Positions 27,379 through 37,298 of a DNA stretch of 64,000 nt are shown piece after piece. The position numbers were made by a program, and so were the translations under genes. The stretch comes from UBA5951 sp012269555 (GTDB lineage Bacteria; Pseudomonadota; Alphaproteobacteria; Puniceispirillales; Puniceispirillaceae). How positions within the stretch are numbered: position 1 is the stretch's first letter; each line of letters begins with the position of its first letter. The notes under the pieces were generated by a model. It was not told the origin of the DNA. It made no database searches and worked only from the letters and a program-made list of their open reading frames with translations. The stretch lies in the NCBI GenBank assembly GCA_038147755.1, contig JAYQTS010000008.1, positions 62,001 to 126,000 on the forward strand, given 5' to 3'.

Positions 27379-28596
27379 TTACACATCTGAAAACAAACTT
27401 GCGGATGTCAGAACACCGCCTGCAGCTATTCTAGCAAGTTGCTTTTTAATTGGTAGTGAGTCCATTATACCGAGTCCAATGTTGGTTAAACTAGATGGGA
27501 AAGTTTTAAATTTAAAACTATTGTAGCTAAATAAACGATTTAACCCCTGTGTGAGGGCAATGATTGCTTCAACTTCGAGACGTCTTCTGGCTCGATATTC
27601 TGATAATATAGATGGATGTGAAAACGAAAGGCCATTTTTTTTTGCGCTGCTAAGGCAGTCACAAATAACCGCTACGTCGGCAAGCGCGAGATTAAATCCC
27701 ATACCTGCTAATGGATGGATTGAATGGTTTGAGTCTCCAGCTAGAATGAGTCCGGGTCTTCCCATGCTTCTGGTGACCGATGGTTTAAGACCCCAAATTT
27801 TTTTTTCTGAACACAATGTCATTTTTTTAAAACTATCGCCCAGTGCATTTATGATTTTTCTTTTGAATTCACCCTCTGATAGATTGAATATGTTTGCAGA
27901 TTTTGTTTTGCTTAACGACCACACAAGCGCTGCTTCTTGAGTTCTAATAGGCATTAATGCAAGAGGCCCATCTGGTAGAAACCTCTGAACCGCAAAGTTA
28001 TGATGCAACCGGTTAAGATTTATTCTTGCAACTATAGCCTCTTGGTTTGCAGCCATAGATGTGGAGCGCAACCCTGCTGACTCTCTAATAGCACTATTAG
28101 CTCCATCGCACGCAATGATTAATTCTGTATGCCATTTTTTACGTCTTATATCGTTAATCACGACACCATTTTCAGTGTATTCTATGTTCAAATTCCCATA
28201 ATAATTTTCAATAAGAGAAGGTGATTTAGAGTTATGTTTTTGACAGTTTTTAAACAAACTTTCATTTTCTATTGTCCATGCCATAATTTCTCCGTCTAAA
28301 GAGAAATGTAATCCAGATGTTTCTGAATTTCTGTTAAAACAGTTTTCACTGAATTTATATTGTGAGACTAAAATATTTCTAATTTCTGTGCTATTTTTAT
28401 TTGAAAAAGACCAGAGATTGAGCCGTGAAAGCATTTTTTGGCTGGCAATATTAATCGTGGTAGTTCTGGTATCAACAAAATCGTTTCGTTGGGATAAAAG
28501 CCGAGTATATTCAAGGCCAAAATAATTTAAGGCAGAACACATTACTTCAGCTGTAAGGCCGTTACCTACCACGACTATGGGTGTTTTATGCACCAT
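27379..28596 (-). CDS. UbiH/COQ6-family FAD monooxygenase
   Basis: Flavin-dependent aromatic hydroxylase, probably adding a hydroxyl to the ubiquinone ring. FAD fold VVVGNGLTAEVMCSAL at the N-terminus (the last Gly of GxGxxG is Ala), the middle DG motif ACDGANSAIRESAGL, and the FAD-ribose motif LAGDSNHSIHPLAGMGFNLALADV. About 405 residues, normal. The ATG at 28596, 8 bp after gmhB, is preferred to one inside gmhB. Which ring position it acts on cannot be read from sequence; UbiH, UbiF, UbiI and UbiL are all possible. Confidence 0.9.
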   Translation of the reverse strand: MVHKTPIVVVGNGLTAEVMCSALNYFGLEYTRLLSQRNDFVDTRTTTINIASQKMLSRLNLWSFSNKNSTEIRNILVSQYKFSENCFNRNSETSGLHFSLDGEIMAWTIENESLFKNCQKHNSKSPSLIENYYGNLNIEYTENGVVINDIRRKKWHTELIIACDGANSAIRESAGLRSTSMAANQEAIVARINLNRLHHNFAVQRFLPDGPLALMPIRTQEAALVWSLSKTKSANIFNLSEGEFKRKIINALGDSFKKMTLCSEKKIWGLKPSVTRSMGRPGLILAGDSNHSIHPLAGMGFNLALADVAVICDCLSSAKKNGLSFSHPSILSEYRARRRLEVEAIIALTQGLNRLFSYNSFKFKTFPSSLTNIGLGIMDSLPIKKQLARIAAGGVLTSASLFSDV

Positions 28597-28604
28597 GATA
28601 ATAT

Positions 28605-29123
28605 TTAATCCATGAAGTATTTTGATATTATTTGTTTGCATAGAGCCAATCTAGAGTCAGTTGGCTTTATAAGGTAACTTTTAAGACATCCCGCTGCTAT
28701 TCCAGCTTGTAGGTCTGATTGTTGATCACCTATCATGATTGATTTACTTAGATCAATACGCCATTTCTGGGATATCATATTTAACATTCCAGGAAGAGGT
28801 TTTCTGCAATTACAAAATTTTGAGTTATTTTGATCATGGTAGTCTGGATGATGCGGACAGTAGGAAATATCCAAAATATTTCCACCTTTTAAAGCTACTT
28901 GTTCCTTTAGATGCCGATTGAAATTAATCATATCTGTTTCTTTAAAGTAACCTCGAGCTATTCCAGACTGGTTAGTAACAATAAAAACAGGTATTTTATG
29001 TTTTTCTAAAAGGGCAAGAGCTTCAGCGCTATCATGTAAAAACGCGAAATCTGATATTTTCCAAGTATAGCCATAATCCGTGGTCAACGTATTATCGCGA
29101 TCAAAAAAGATTGCCCCACTCAT
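28605..29123 (-). CDS. gmhB: Heptose-1,7-bisphosphate phosphatase (HAD-IIIA)
   Basis: 172 residues. HAD motif I is FFDRDNTLT, where the first Asp is the nucleophile and the usual Gly is Asn; motif II is VTNQSGIARG; the zinc loop has Cys/His ligands in CPHHPDYHDQ and FCNCRKP; motif IV is IMIGDQQSDLQAG. This is the GmhB pattern, dephosphorylating a heptose bisphosphate for LPS core, though close relatives act on histidinol phosphate. Other heptose genes are not in the window. Confidence 0.87.
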   Translation of the reverse strand: MSGAIFFDRDNTLTTDYGYTWKISDFAFLHDSAEALALLEKHKIPVFIVTNQSGIARGYFKETDMINFNRHLKEQVALKGGNILDISYCPHHPDYHDQNNSKFCNCRKPLPGMLNMISQKWRIDLSKSIMIGDQQSDLQAGIAAGCLKSYLIKPTDSRLALCKQIISKYFMD

Positions 29124-29230
29124 TTATTTTAAACCTTTATCGGCTATAGTTGTTATGGTCGAGCTAATGTATTACATTCGCTTTCGTGCAGTACTAAAAC
29201 ACACTTAAACTAATTTATGCAGATTTGTAG

Positions 29231-30445
29231 ATGCAAAATCCAGATTTTTCACTTTTTAATGACAACATGTTTCAGAAGACTCGTTCTTTGATTGAAAATA
29301 TTTCGCCTGTGGCTGGAATGAGTGAAATCAATATGTCAATTGGCGAGCCACAACAAGATCCACCGGCTTTCATATCAAAAATGCTCTCTCAGAATAAGTG
29401 TGATTGGAGCAGTTATCCAAAGGTAAAAGGTAATAAAAAATTTTATGATGATGTAAAATATTATTTAAATAGTAGATTTAATAAAATCGGCGACTGGCTG
29501 AATCCATTAGATAATTACCTTCTTCCAGTACCTGGAACTAGAGAGCCACTTCACATGCTAGGATATTGTGTCCGAGGAACCAAACCTGAACCAATAGCAC
29601 TCATTACTAATCCTTTCTATCATGCATGGCGGGCTGCAGGTTTAATGAGTGGCAGTAATATTCATTTAATGGACGCCTGTTCAGAAAATGGTTACCTGCC
29701 CGACTTATCAAAGATTGATGAAGTAATACTCTCAAAAACAACCGTGATGTATCTGTGTTCACCTACAAACCCTCATGGTGTGATTGCGAGCGAGGAATAC
29801 CTGAAAAAGGCGTTGAAGCTGTCCAGAAACTATGATTTTTTGTTGGTTGTTGATGAGTGTTATATAGATATCTGGCGAGATAATGCACCAAAAAGCATTC
29901 TCGAAATTGCCCATAAATACACTGAAAATGGTCAAAAAAAACTAGCAAATCTTGCTGTATTAAATAGTTTGTCCAAAAGATCAAACGCAGCTGGTCTTAG
30001 GGCTGGTTTTCTATGTGCCGATCCTGATGTAATATTATCATATTCAAAAATAGCAGCAAATGGATTAGCTCTGGTTCCAACCCCTTTGTTAAATGTATCT
30101 GCGGAAATTTACCGTGACACAGTTCATAATAAAATGGTGAGAGAACATTATAATAGAGCCTTTAAAATAGCAGAACAATATTTAAAATGTTCAATCCCTG
30201 ATGCAGGTTTTTTTCTCTGGCTTCCTGTTGGGGATGATATTAAATGTACAAAACTACTATGGGAACACATGGCTATAAAAGTTATTCCAGGTAGTTACAT
30301 GGCAGTTGCCAATAACGGTAAAAACCCAGCATCGGGCTATATCAGAATTGCAATGGTTCATCGACTAGATATAATTGAAGAGGCGATGAAACGTTTACAG
30401 AGATTCTTTCAAAATATTTGGCAGGAACATCAAATTAATGACTGA
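29231..30445 (+). CDS. dapC: Aminotransferase class I/II, probable succinyldiaminopimelate aminotransferase
   Basis: Fold-type I PLP enzyme of 404 residues. The PLP lysine is in LNSLSKRSNAAGLRAGF; LCSPTNPHGVI and VVDECYIDIW give the Asn and Asp contacts, and SGYIRIAMVH the substrate Arg. Sequence style fits DapC of the succinylase lysine/cell-wall pathway, which also uses dapF and asd found later in this window; substrate is inferred. It overlaps the ftsK start by 8 bp. Confidence 0.85.
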   Translation: MQNPDFSLFNDNMFQKTRSLIENISPVAGMSEINMSIGEPQQDPPAFISKMLSQNKCDWSSYPKVKGNKKFYDDVKYYLNSRFNKIGDWLNPLDNYLLPVPGTREPLHMLGYCVRGTKPEPIALITNPFYHAWRAAGLMSGSNIHLMDACSENGYLPDLSKIDEVILSKTTVMYLCSPTNPHGVIASEEYLKKALKLSRNYDFLLVVDECYIDIWRDNAPKSILEIAHKYTENGQKKLANLAVLNSLSKRSNAAGLRAGFLCADPDVILSYSKIAANGLALVPTPLLNVSAEIYRDTVHNKMVREHYNRAFKIAEQYLKCSIPDAGFFLWLPVGDDIKCTKLLWEHMAIKVIPGSYMAVANNGKNPASGYIRIAMVHRLDIIEEAMKRLQRFFQNIWQEHQIND

Positions 30446-32747
30446 TCAGACAAAAACGAGCGGTAAAGTAATGTCTGATAGACTTCGACTTTTCTTCATA
30501 AGGAGGATAAAGGAATTAGTCGGTCTTTTGTTAATTTCGGGTGCTATTTGTCTCGGGATTATTTTGCTAAGTGCTTCTGCCCTAGACCCAGCTCCACATG
30601 TATCTTCAGATGGTGAAATTAAAAATTGGTTTGGGCCTTTTGGGGCCTTTTTATCAAATCAGCTTTTTTCCTGGTTTGGAATTTTTTCTGTTTTGTTTCC
30701 TATCTCTTTGTTTACTTGGGGCATAAGAGTTTTTGCGCACAGAGGGCTATCGTTATGGGCTTGGCGATTATTTCTATTGCCACTTTCAATTCAATTTTTT
30801 TCAGCAGGATTTTTTGGGCTAGGATTTGACCTTAATGGAGTTGCGCCCCTATTTTTTAAGGCATTTTTCTCATTTATAAATGCGCGATTTGAGCAATTTG
30901 GTTTTGATACTGAGCAAATTTTGTCAGTTTTATTAATAGTGCTAGGAATGTTACTTTATGTTTGGGCGACTGCCTTTGGCATTAAAGAATTCAGGTGGCT
31001 TTACAATCTTGGTGTTTTATCTTTAAAGCCGATTTTATTAATAATATCTTGGTTTAAAAATAGAAGGTCAGCAGGTGTATTAGAACTATCAAATAAAGTC
31101 GTTTCTCCTACTTCTGGAGGATCTCAGCAAAAAACACGTTTAGGGTCAGAAAAGAAACAGCCGAGCTTAAGAACAAAGAAAAAACTATTTAGTAATAACG
31201 ATAGAGAGAAATCACAAGCTACGTTCGATTTCGACACGGAAGAAAATTTTCACTTACCACCATCTTATCTGTTGAAGCCACCATCTAAGTCAAATTTTGC
31301 GCCTCCTAAAGGATTGCTAGAAGAAAATGCTGAACAGCTTGAAACCGTTTTATCTGACTTTAGGGTGCAGGGGGATATAACAGATATTCGCTATGGTCCC
31401 GTTGTAACTAGATATGATTTAGAACCAGCGCCAGGGATAAAATCACAACGTGTAATTGCACTTGCTGACGATATTGCTAGGTCGATGGCAGCACTTGCAG
31501 TGCGTGTTGCAGTTGTCCCGGGACAAAATGTTATAGGTATTGAGTTACCAAACGATATCCGTCAGTTAGTATTACTTCGTGATTTACTTGATTCTGAAGA
31601 ATGGAAAAAACAAAAAGCAGACCTTCCTGTTGCTCTAGGGATGGATATCGCTGGAGCCCCGATAATTGTAGATTTAGCAAAAATGCCTCATTTACTCGTA
31701 GCGGGCACCACAGGTTCAGGAAAATCTGTAGGGATCAATGCAATGATCCTATCACTTTTGTACAAACACACACCAGATAGTTGTCGTTTGATAATGATAG
31801 ATCCAAAAATGCTTGAGTTATCTGTATATGACGGCATACCTCATCTTCTGACACCCGTCGTAACCGACCCTTCGAAAGCAATTATGGCACTTAAATGGGC
31901 AGTGCGAGAGATGGAAAGTCGTTACCGTAACATGGCCAAGATTGGTGTACGCAATATAACGAGTTACAACGAACGCCTTGCGCAGGCCCGACAAAAAGGA
32001 GAGATAATTTCTCGCAGGGTTCAAACAGGTTTTGACCAAGAGACCGGCCGACCTGTATTGGAAGATGATGTGCTTGATCTTAATACTCTTCCTTTTATTG
32101 TGGTTGTTATCGATGAAGTCGCTGATTTGATGCTTGTTGCTGGAAAAGAGATAGAGGCAGCAGTTCAAAGGCTAGCACAAATGGCACGCGCTGCTGGTAT
32201 TCATGTCATAATGGCAACTCAACGTCCATCGGTCGATGTGATCACGGGAACCATAAAAGCAAATTTTCCTACACGTATTTCATTTCAAGTCACTTCTAGG
32301 ATAGATAGTAGAACTATTCTTGGTGAGCAGGGTGCTGAGCAATTGTTAGGTAAAGGAGATATGCTATATATGGAAGGTGGTGGAAGGGTTACCAGGATAC
32401 ATGGACCATTTGTTGATGATGATGAGGTGGAGCAAGTCGTGTCTTATCTTCGTCAACAAGGAGAACCAGAATATAATGAAAAAGTAATAGAAGAAAATAA
32501 AGAAGGAACAGGTAGTGAGAAGGAAGGGTTAGGCGCTACACCAACTAAGGATGCAAGTTTATATGATCAAGCTGTGGACTTAGTCATTAGAGAACAACGA
32601 GCATCCACAAGTTTTGTTCAACGCCATCTTCGGATAGGCTATAATCGTGCAGCAACATTGATTGAAGAAATGGAAGCGGCTGGTATTATAAGCGGTTCTA
32701 ACCATGTTGGGAAAAGAGATGTACTGGTGAGTGATAATGATTCCTAA
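30438..32747 (+). CDS. ftsK: DNA translocase FtsK
   Basis: Inner-membrane motor that pumps DNA at the division septum and activates XerCD. 769 residues: four to five membrane segments in the first 190, a short charged linker (about 200-280, much shorter than in E. coli), the alpha/beta motor with Walker A AGTTGSGKSVG (near 421) and Walker B VVVIDEVADLM (near 553), and the C-terminal gamma winged-helix domain (AVDLVIREQRASTSFVQRHL) that reads polarity sequences. The partner xerC is at 61-62 kb. It overlaps lolA at its end. Confidence 0.96.
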   Translation: MTDQTKTSGKVMSDRLRLFFIRRIKELVGLLLISGAICLGIILLSASALDPAPHVSSDGEIKNWFGPFGAFLSNQLFSWFGIFSVLFPISLFTWGIRVFAHRGLSLWAWRLFLLPLSIQFFSAGFFGLGFDLNGVAPLFFKAFFSFINARFEQFGFDTEQILSVLLIVLGMLLYVWATAFGIKEFRWLYNLGVLSLKPILLIISWFKNRRSAGVLELSNKVVSPTSGGSQQKTRLGSEKKQPSLRTKKKLFSNNDREKSQATFDFDTEENFHLPPSYLLKPPSKSNFAPPKGLLEENAEQLETVLSDFRVQGDITDIRYGPVVTRYDLEPAPGIKSQRVIALADDIARSMAALAVRVAVVPGQNVIGIELPNDIRQLVLLRDLLDSEEWKKQKADLPVALGMDIAGAPIIVDLAKMPHLLVAGTTGSGKSVGINAMILSLLYKHTPDSCRLIMIDPKMLELSVYDGIPHLLTPVVTDPSKAIMALKWAVREMESRYRNMAKIGVRNITSYNERLAQARQKGEIISRRVQTGFDQETGRPVLEDDVLDLNTLPFIVVVIDEVADLMLVAGKEIEAAVQRLAQMARAAGIHVIMATQRPSVDVITGTIKANFPTRISFQVTSRIDSRTILGEQGAEQLLGKGDMLYMEGGGRVTRIHGPFVDDDEVEQVVSYLRQQGEPEYNEKVIEENKEGTGSEKEGLGATPTKDASLYDQAVDLVIREQRASTSFVQRHLRIGYNRAATLIEEMEAAGIISGSNHVGKRDVLVSDNDS

Positions 32748-33378
32748 TTACTGTTTTAATCTTACATTCAAACAAAGTTGGATTAAAATTTTAAACTTAA
32801 AGGTGTTATTTTGTGTTTTGTTGAGCTTGTTTTTAATAAGTTATTCAAATGCATCTGAATCACAAGATGAATTGATTATTCGTGCAGAAAAGTCCATTAA
32901 AAATATTTCAACTCTGCAGGCGGAATTTACTCAAATTTCTTCAGACGGAAGTTTTGCTATTGGAAAATTATATTTTCGAAGGCCCTTTCAAATGAGATTA
33001 GAGTATAATGTTGAACAACCATTCAATCTTATAACAACTCGAAATTTGCTAATTGTTGATGAACCAGAAAACAAACAAATTACAAACTATCCTCTCTCTG
33101 AGACTCCTTTAGCTTTTTTACTAGAAGAAGATTTTTCTTTAACTGCAAATGAGTTTCTAACACAAAGTATGATCCATAATGGATTAGCTGAAATATCTTT
33201 AAGAAAAGAAACAGGAGACCGAGCGGGCGAACTTATCTTATTATTCGAGCCAAATCAGATGAATTTAAGAGGGTGGAAAATAATTGACGCAATGGGTGTC
33301 AAAACAAGAGTTACTTTGCAAAACGAAATTTATGGTGGAGACTTACCCAACAAATTATTTGGCAGGCCAATTTATTAA
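32737..33378 (+). CDS. lolA: Outer-membrane lipoprotein carrier LolA
   Basis: Periplasmic chaperone that takes lipoproteins from the LolCDE complex to the outer membrane. 213 residues with a signal peptide (hydrophobic VLFCVLLSLFLISYSNAS) and the LolA fold: STLQAEFTQISSDGSFAIGKLYFRRPFQMRLEY near the N-terminus. The ATG at 32737 has GGTGAG upstream and overlaps the ftsK end; a GTG at 32731 is the alternative. The order ftsK-lolA-xth is usual in alphaproteobacteria. Confidence 0.92.
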   Translation: MIPNYCFNLTFKQSWIKILNLKVLFCVLLSLFLISYSNASESQDELIIRAEKSIKNISTLQAEFTQISSDGSFAIGKLYFRRPFQMRLEYNVEQPFNLITTRNLLIVDEPENKQITNYPLSETPLAFLLEEDFSLTANEFLTQSMIHNGLAEISLRKETGDRAGELILLFEPNQMNLRGWKIIDAMGVKTRVTLQNEIYGGDLPNKLFGRPIY

Positions 33379-33400
33379 GCTTTTAGATGAAATATTTTTT

Positions 33401-33625
33401 CTAGCCTGATATCAATTCTGTAAATCGAGCAATTTTACTCTTCTTGGTTTTGCGCTTATTTATCTCAAAATCAGCTTTTATTGAATTTTCAGCTAACAAT
33501 TTTCTGTTGGATTGTTTGGCTACATTTTCTAATTCAAAATGCTTTATAGAATTAAGGAAACATAAACGCTTTATCCTAAATGGAGTGCCCGATGTTTTGC
33601 AATAAATTATGTTATCTATGTCCAT
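33401..33625 (-). CDS. Small basic protein of unknown function
   Basis: 74 residues, not recognised. The start at 33625 is supported by AGGAG seven bases upstream; an in-frame ATG at 33673 lacks this. About 17 Lys/Arg against 8 Asp/Glu, concentrated in the C-terminal third (INKRKTKKSKIARF), with no signal peptide or membrane segment; binding to nucleic acid is possible but unproven. It is divergent from the winged-helix gene at 33715 and lies within the usual lolA-xth junction. Confidence 0.6.
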   Translation of the reverse strand: MDIDNIIYCKTSGTPFRIKRLCFLNSIKHFELENVAKQSNRKLLAENSIKADFEINKRKTKKSKIARFTELISG

Positions 33626-33714
33626 ATTAAAGCTCCTACCTTTTGAATTTTTATAACAATAAAAGGCTAACATTTTAAGCTTTTTAATCTCGAAAATAAC
33701 AAAAATAACTCATA

Positions 33715-34234
33715 TTGAGCAATAAATTTATTTTTGATATGTTTATTAAAAAAACAAAGGCATACCCAATGACTGCAAACTTTTATGAAAATTTTGGCTT
33801 AATATGGGAAAGATTTTTAAATTTTGAAATAAATAGGTCAAGAGAAGCGATAAAATATTTTGGAAATGCCAATTCCTATTTTATACTTCAAACAGTTGCC
33901 TGGCATAACCTTCACCTAGTTCAAAAAAGAAGAAGGGTCTCGAGAATATGAGAGACTAAAAAAGCAATGGGGTAGCAATATTTTTGATTTTGGAAAACAT
34001 ATACCAGGTAAATTATCAATTTTAACTGTTTCTCAAATCTCCGGAATAGATAAAGAAACTTGTCGAAGAGTAGTAAAAAAACTAATTTCTGATGGATGGA
34101 TAACCTATTCTCGAAATGAAGGTATAAGATACTACCCTACAGAAAAAAATAATCAACTCATGGTAAAGTTTAATGAGGCTATAGAAATACCACTTTTTTT
34201 GAATTTAGCTACTAACATAAAAAAATGGACCTAG
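33715..34234 (+). CDS. Winged-helix DNA-binding protein (frameshift)
   Basis: About 172 residues when repaired. The first part (TANFYENFGLIWERFLNFEI and YFILQTVAWHNLHLVQ) is a helical region; the frame breaks in an A6 run at 33923-33928, and removing one A continues as EEGSREYERLKKQWG. The second part is a winged helix: LSILTVSQISGIDKETCRRV is the helix-turn-helix and KLISDGWITYSRNEGIRYY the wing. It is probably a transcription regulator, perhaps of itself and the divergent small gene. The start is uncertain (TTG 33715, ATG 33739 or ATG 33769), as none has a clear ribosome-binding site. Not assigned to a family. Confidence 0.7.
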
Positions 34235-34288
34235 TTAAAACTCTATTTTCTCGCACCGTATAAGTCAAAAGTGGTTAAAAGGAAAAAC

Positions 34289-35068
34289 ATGAAAATAGCC
34301 ACCTGGAACATTAATTCAGTAAGATTAAGAATTGCTCAAGTTTTGAAATTTTTAAAAGAGCAACAACCAGACGTATTATGTCTTCAAGAAACAAAGACAC
34401 AAGACGTTTATTTTCCAGCAAAAGAAATAGCTGACGCTGGATTTTCATATCAAGCAATTAGAGGGGAAAAATCCTATAATGGGGTTGCTATTTTATCAAG
34501 ATTGCCAATCGAAAATGTTAGTTACCAAGACTGGGTTGGAAAGGCAGACTGTAGACATATTGCTGCTCAGATAAGTGGTGTAAAAATACATAATATTTAC
34601 CTTCCTGCAGGAGGTGACATTCCTGATAGATTCGAGAATCTTAAATTTGGCCATAAATTAGATTTTATCGCTGAAGTAACGGATTATTTTGAAAAAAATA
34701 CGCCGGTTAAGGCACTTTTGGTGGGTGATTTGAATGTAGCCCCTCTGGTTTCAGACGTTTGGTCAACCAAGCAATTAAAAAACGTCGTTAGCCATACTGA
34801 GATAGAGCGAAAAAAAATTATTGATATGCAGAAAAAAGGTGGATGGATTGACGCAGTCCGAGAGTTTTTTGGATCAGAGCAAGTTTTATATAGTTGGTGG
34901 TCTTACAGAGCACGAAATTATATCGAGAGCGATCGCGGAAGGAGGCTCGACCATATTTGGGTCAGTATTGACCTTGCGTCGAAGATCGATAAAGTTGAAA
35001 TTCACAAAAATACAAGAGGTTGGGAAAAACCGTCAGACCATGTTCCCATTACTCTTCAACTCCTATGA
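34289..35068 (+). CDS. xthA: Exodeoxyribonuclease III
   Basis: AP endonuclease and 3' exonuclease of base-excision repair. 259 residues. Motifs of the EEP fold in order: ATWNINSVRLR, the metal Glu in CLQETKTQ, NIYLPAGGD, VGDLNVAP, and the terminal SDHVPITLQL with catalytic Asp-His; RLDHIWVS is also conserved. The ATG at 34289 follows AAAAGGA; a GTG at 34271 is less likely. Downstream of the two unknown genes that separate it from lolA. Confidence 0.95.
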   Translation: MKIATWNINSVRLRIAQVLKFLKEQQPDVLCLQETKTQDVYFPAKEIADAGFSYQAIRGEKSYNGVAILSRLPIENVSYQDWVGKADCRHIAAQISGVKIHNIYLPAGGDIPDRFENLKFGHKLDFIAEVTDYFEKNTPVKALLVGDLNVAPLVSDVWSTKQLKNVVSHTEIERKKIIDMQKKGGWIDAVREFFGSEQVLYSWWSYRARNYIESDRGRRLDHIWVSIDLASKIDKVEIHKNTRGWEKPSDHVPITLQLL

Positions 35069-35131
35069 CTTTTGTAGTAAGAGTTTATATAGTTTACTCA
35101 AAATGAAATATTAGTCATTGATAGTTTTATA

Positions 35132-36013
35132 ATGATAGAATTCACAAAAATGCATGGATTAGGGAATGATTTTGTCTTGCTAGATGGCAGACAAATGCCA
35201 ATTAATCTATCGTCTAAGCAAATTAAAATCATTTCAGATAGGCATCTAGGTATAGGTTGTGACCAAATAATGATAATGCATCCTGCCCAAAGAACAGGTG
35301 ATATTTACCTGCAAATTTTAAATGCTGATGGAAGTGAAGCTAATGCATGCGGTAATGGCACGAGATGTGTCGCTTCCGTTTTATTGTCTGAATTAAAAAA
35401 ACAAAAAGTTTTAATAGAAACTATCTCGGGTATAGTAAGTGCATACTTCAATGGGAGTATGATCGCAGTTGATATGGGGCCGGCAAAATTTTTGCCAAAA
35501 GATATTCCATTTGATAACTCCAAATTACAATTAGACGATTTGTTGTTTGTGCCCTTTTCAGAGATAATTTCAAACACAGCAACTTTGGTTTCAATGGGCA
35601 ATCCGCATGCAGTATTTTTTGTACCCAATTGTGAAATTATAGAACTTGAAAAAATCGGACCATTAATCGAAAATCACTACAGTTTTCCGGATAGAACAAA
35701 TGTTGAATTTGTTCAAAAATTGTCCGATGGGAGGATGCGTATGCGTGTTTGGGAGCGGGGCGCTGGTATTACAAGGGCGTGTGGTTCTGGCGCTTGTGCG
35801 GTTGCAGTTGCTGGAGCAAGGCATGGTTTTATTGATAGAAAGGTAGAAATTTTGCTTGATGGTGGAAGTCTTTGGATTGAAATAGTGACCGACGAAAAAG
35901 GCATACTGAAAAAAGAAAGTTCAGGAAAGAATAGAGTTATTATGACGGGGCCTGTTACAAAAAGCTTTTCTGGACAACTTTCCGATTTATTATCTCAAGT
36001 TGAAATGTCATAG
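35132..36013 (+). CDS. dapF: Diaminopimelate epimerase
   Basis: Cofactor-free epimerase making meso-diaminopimelate for lysine and peptidoglycan. 293 residues. The two active-site cysteines are in ANACGNGTRC and RACGSGACAV; MHGLGNDFVLLD opens the protein, and SMGNPHAVFF lies between. Four bases separate its stop from mtaB, and the run continues to ftsY, a conserved alphaproteobacterial order. Confidence 0.96.
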   Translation: MIEFTKMHGLGNDFVLLDGRQMPINLSSKQIKIISDRHLGIGCDQIMIMHPAQRTGDIYLQILNADGSEANACGNGTRCVASVLLSELKKQKVLIETISGIVSAYFNGSMIAVDMGPAKFLPKDIPFDNSKLQLDDLLFVPFSEIISNTATLVSMGNPHAVFFVPNCEIIELEKIGPLIENHYSFPDRTNVEFVQKLSDGRMRMRVWERGAGITRACGSGACAVAVAGARHGFIDRKVEILLDGGSLWIEIVTDEKGILKKESSGKNRVIMTGPVTKSFSGQLSDLLSQVEMS

Positions 36014-36017
36014 TCCT

Positions 36018-37298
36018 ATGTCTTCTAACCGCCCGACCATTACGACCTTTGGATGTCGTTTGAATATCTGGGAATCAGAAATAATACGCAAACATGCAAC
36101 AGATGCATATCTAAATAATACAGTTATTTTTAATACGTGCGCTGTTACATCAGAGGCTGAAAAGCAAGCAAGACAAGCAATTAGAAAAATAAAAAGAGAA
36201 CAGCCTGACAAACAAATTATAGTGACTGGATGTGCGGCTCAGATTAATCCAGAAAAATGGAACACGATGTCAGAAGTGGATTGCGTGATAGGAAATCATG
36301 AAAAGCTTTTAGCAGATAGCTGGGAAAGATTACGAAATAATCAACTCTCAGGTATAGAAGTTACTAATATTTCCAAAGTAAAGGAAACAGCATCGCATAT
36401 GATTGACAGTTTTGAGGAACATACGCGGGGTTTTTTGCAAATTCAGCAAGGATGTAATCATAGGTGCAGTTTTTGCATTATTCCCTACGGTCGGGGTCAG
36501 TCTCGCTCTGTTGCGGCAGGACAGGTTGTAAAAAGTGTAAGAAAGTTATCCGAGAATGGTATAAAAGAAGTAGTTCTATCTGGAATAGACCTTACTAGTT
36601 GGGGTCAAGATTTGCCCGGTAGACCAAAATTAGGTTGGTTGGTTTTGCAAATTTTGAAAGAGGTACCAAACTTACCAAGATTAAGATTATCCTCTATTGA
36701 CCCTGCAGAATTCGACCATTTTTTAATGTTTGCTTTTGAAAATGAGCCTCGATTGATGCCCCACATACATTTATCTGTTCAACATGGAGATGATGTTATT
36801 TTGAAGAGAATGAAACGTAGGCATTTGGCTCGAGATGTTATTCGTTTATGTGGGGAAATGCGCAGAAGACGACCTGATACTGTATTTGGTGCAGATCTAA
36901 TCGCTGGCTTCCCAACAGAAACCGAGAGAGCACACGAAGCAACAATTAGATTAATTGAGGAAGCTGATTTGGCTCATTTACATGTTTTTAGTTATTCAGA
37001 TAGAGAAGGAACTCCCGCAGCCAAAATGCCTAAAACAAAACCATCAGATATAAAACGAAGAGCTTTAGCTCTTCGAGAAATGGGAAAAAAACAACTCGAT
37101 AAACTAATTTCATCACGGGTTAACAAATATGATGAGTTATTGCTTGAGAAGTCCAACCAAGGCTATTTACGCAATTTTATTCGTGTTAAACTTGCGCATG
37201 ATACATTGTTGCCCTCTGGTAATATTCTTCCCGTAAAAATTTTACATGCACAATCTAATGGCAATGACTCACCATCAGTAGTTGCGGAGTTACTATAA
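36018..37298 (+). CDS. mtaB: tRNA t6A37 methylthiotransferase MtaB
   Basis: Radical-SAM enzyme that adds a methylthio group to N6-threonylcarbamoyl-adenosine 37 in tRNA. 426 residues. The N-terminal methylthiotransferase domain has its three cluster cysteines in TFGCRLN, FNTCAVT and VTGCAAQ; the radical-SAM cluster is CNHRCSFC. A C-terminal TRAM-like domain follows. Overlaps ftsY by one base. Start at 36018 is chosen over a TTG at 36000 that lies inside dapF. Confidence 0.95.
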   Translation: MSSNRPTITTFGCRLNIWESEIIRKHATDAYLNNTVIFNTCAVTSEAEKQARQAIRKIKREQPDKQIIVTGCAAQINPEKWNTMSEVDCVIGNHEKLLADSWERLRNNQLSGIEVTNISKVKETASHMIDSFEEHTRGFLQIQQGCNHRCSFCIIPYGRGQSRSVAAGQVVKSVRKLSENGIKEVVLSGIDLTSWGQDLPGRPKLGWLVLQILKEVPNLPRLRLSSIDPAEFDHFLMFAFENEPRLMPHIHLSVQHGDDVILKRMKRRHLARDVIRLCGEMRRRRPDTVFGADLIAGFPTETERAHEATIRLIEEADLAHLHVFSYSDREGTPAAKMPKTKPSDIKRRALALREMGKKQLDKLISSRVNKYDELLLEKSNQGYLRNFIRVKLAHDTLLPSGNILPVKILHAQSNGNDSPSVVAELL

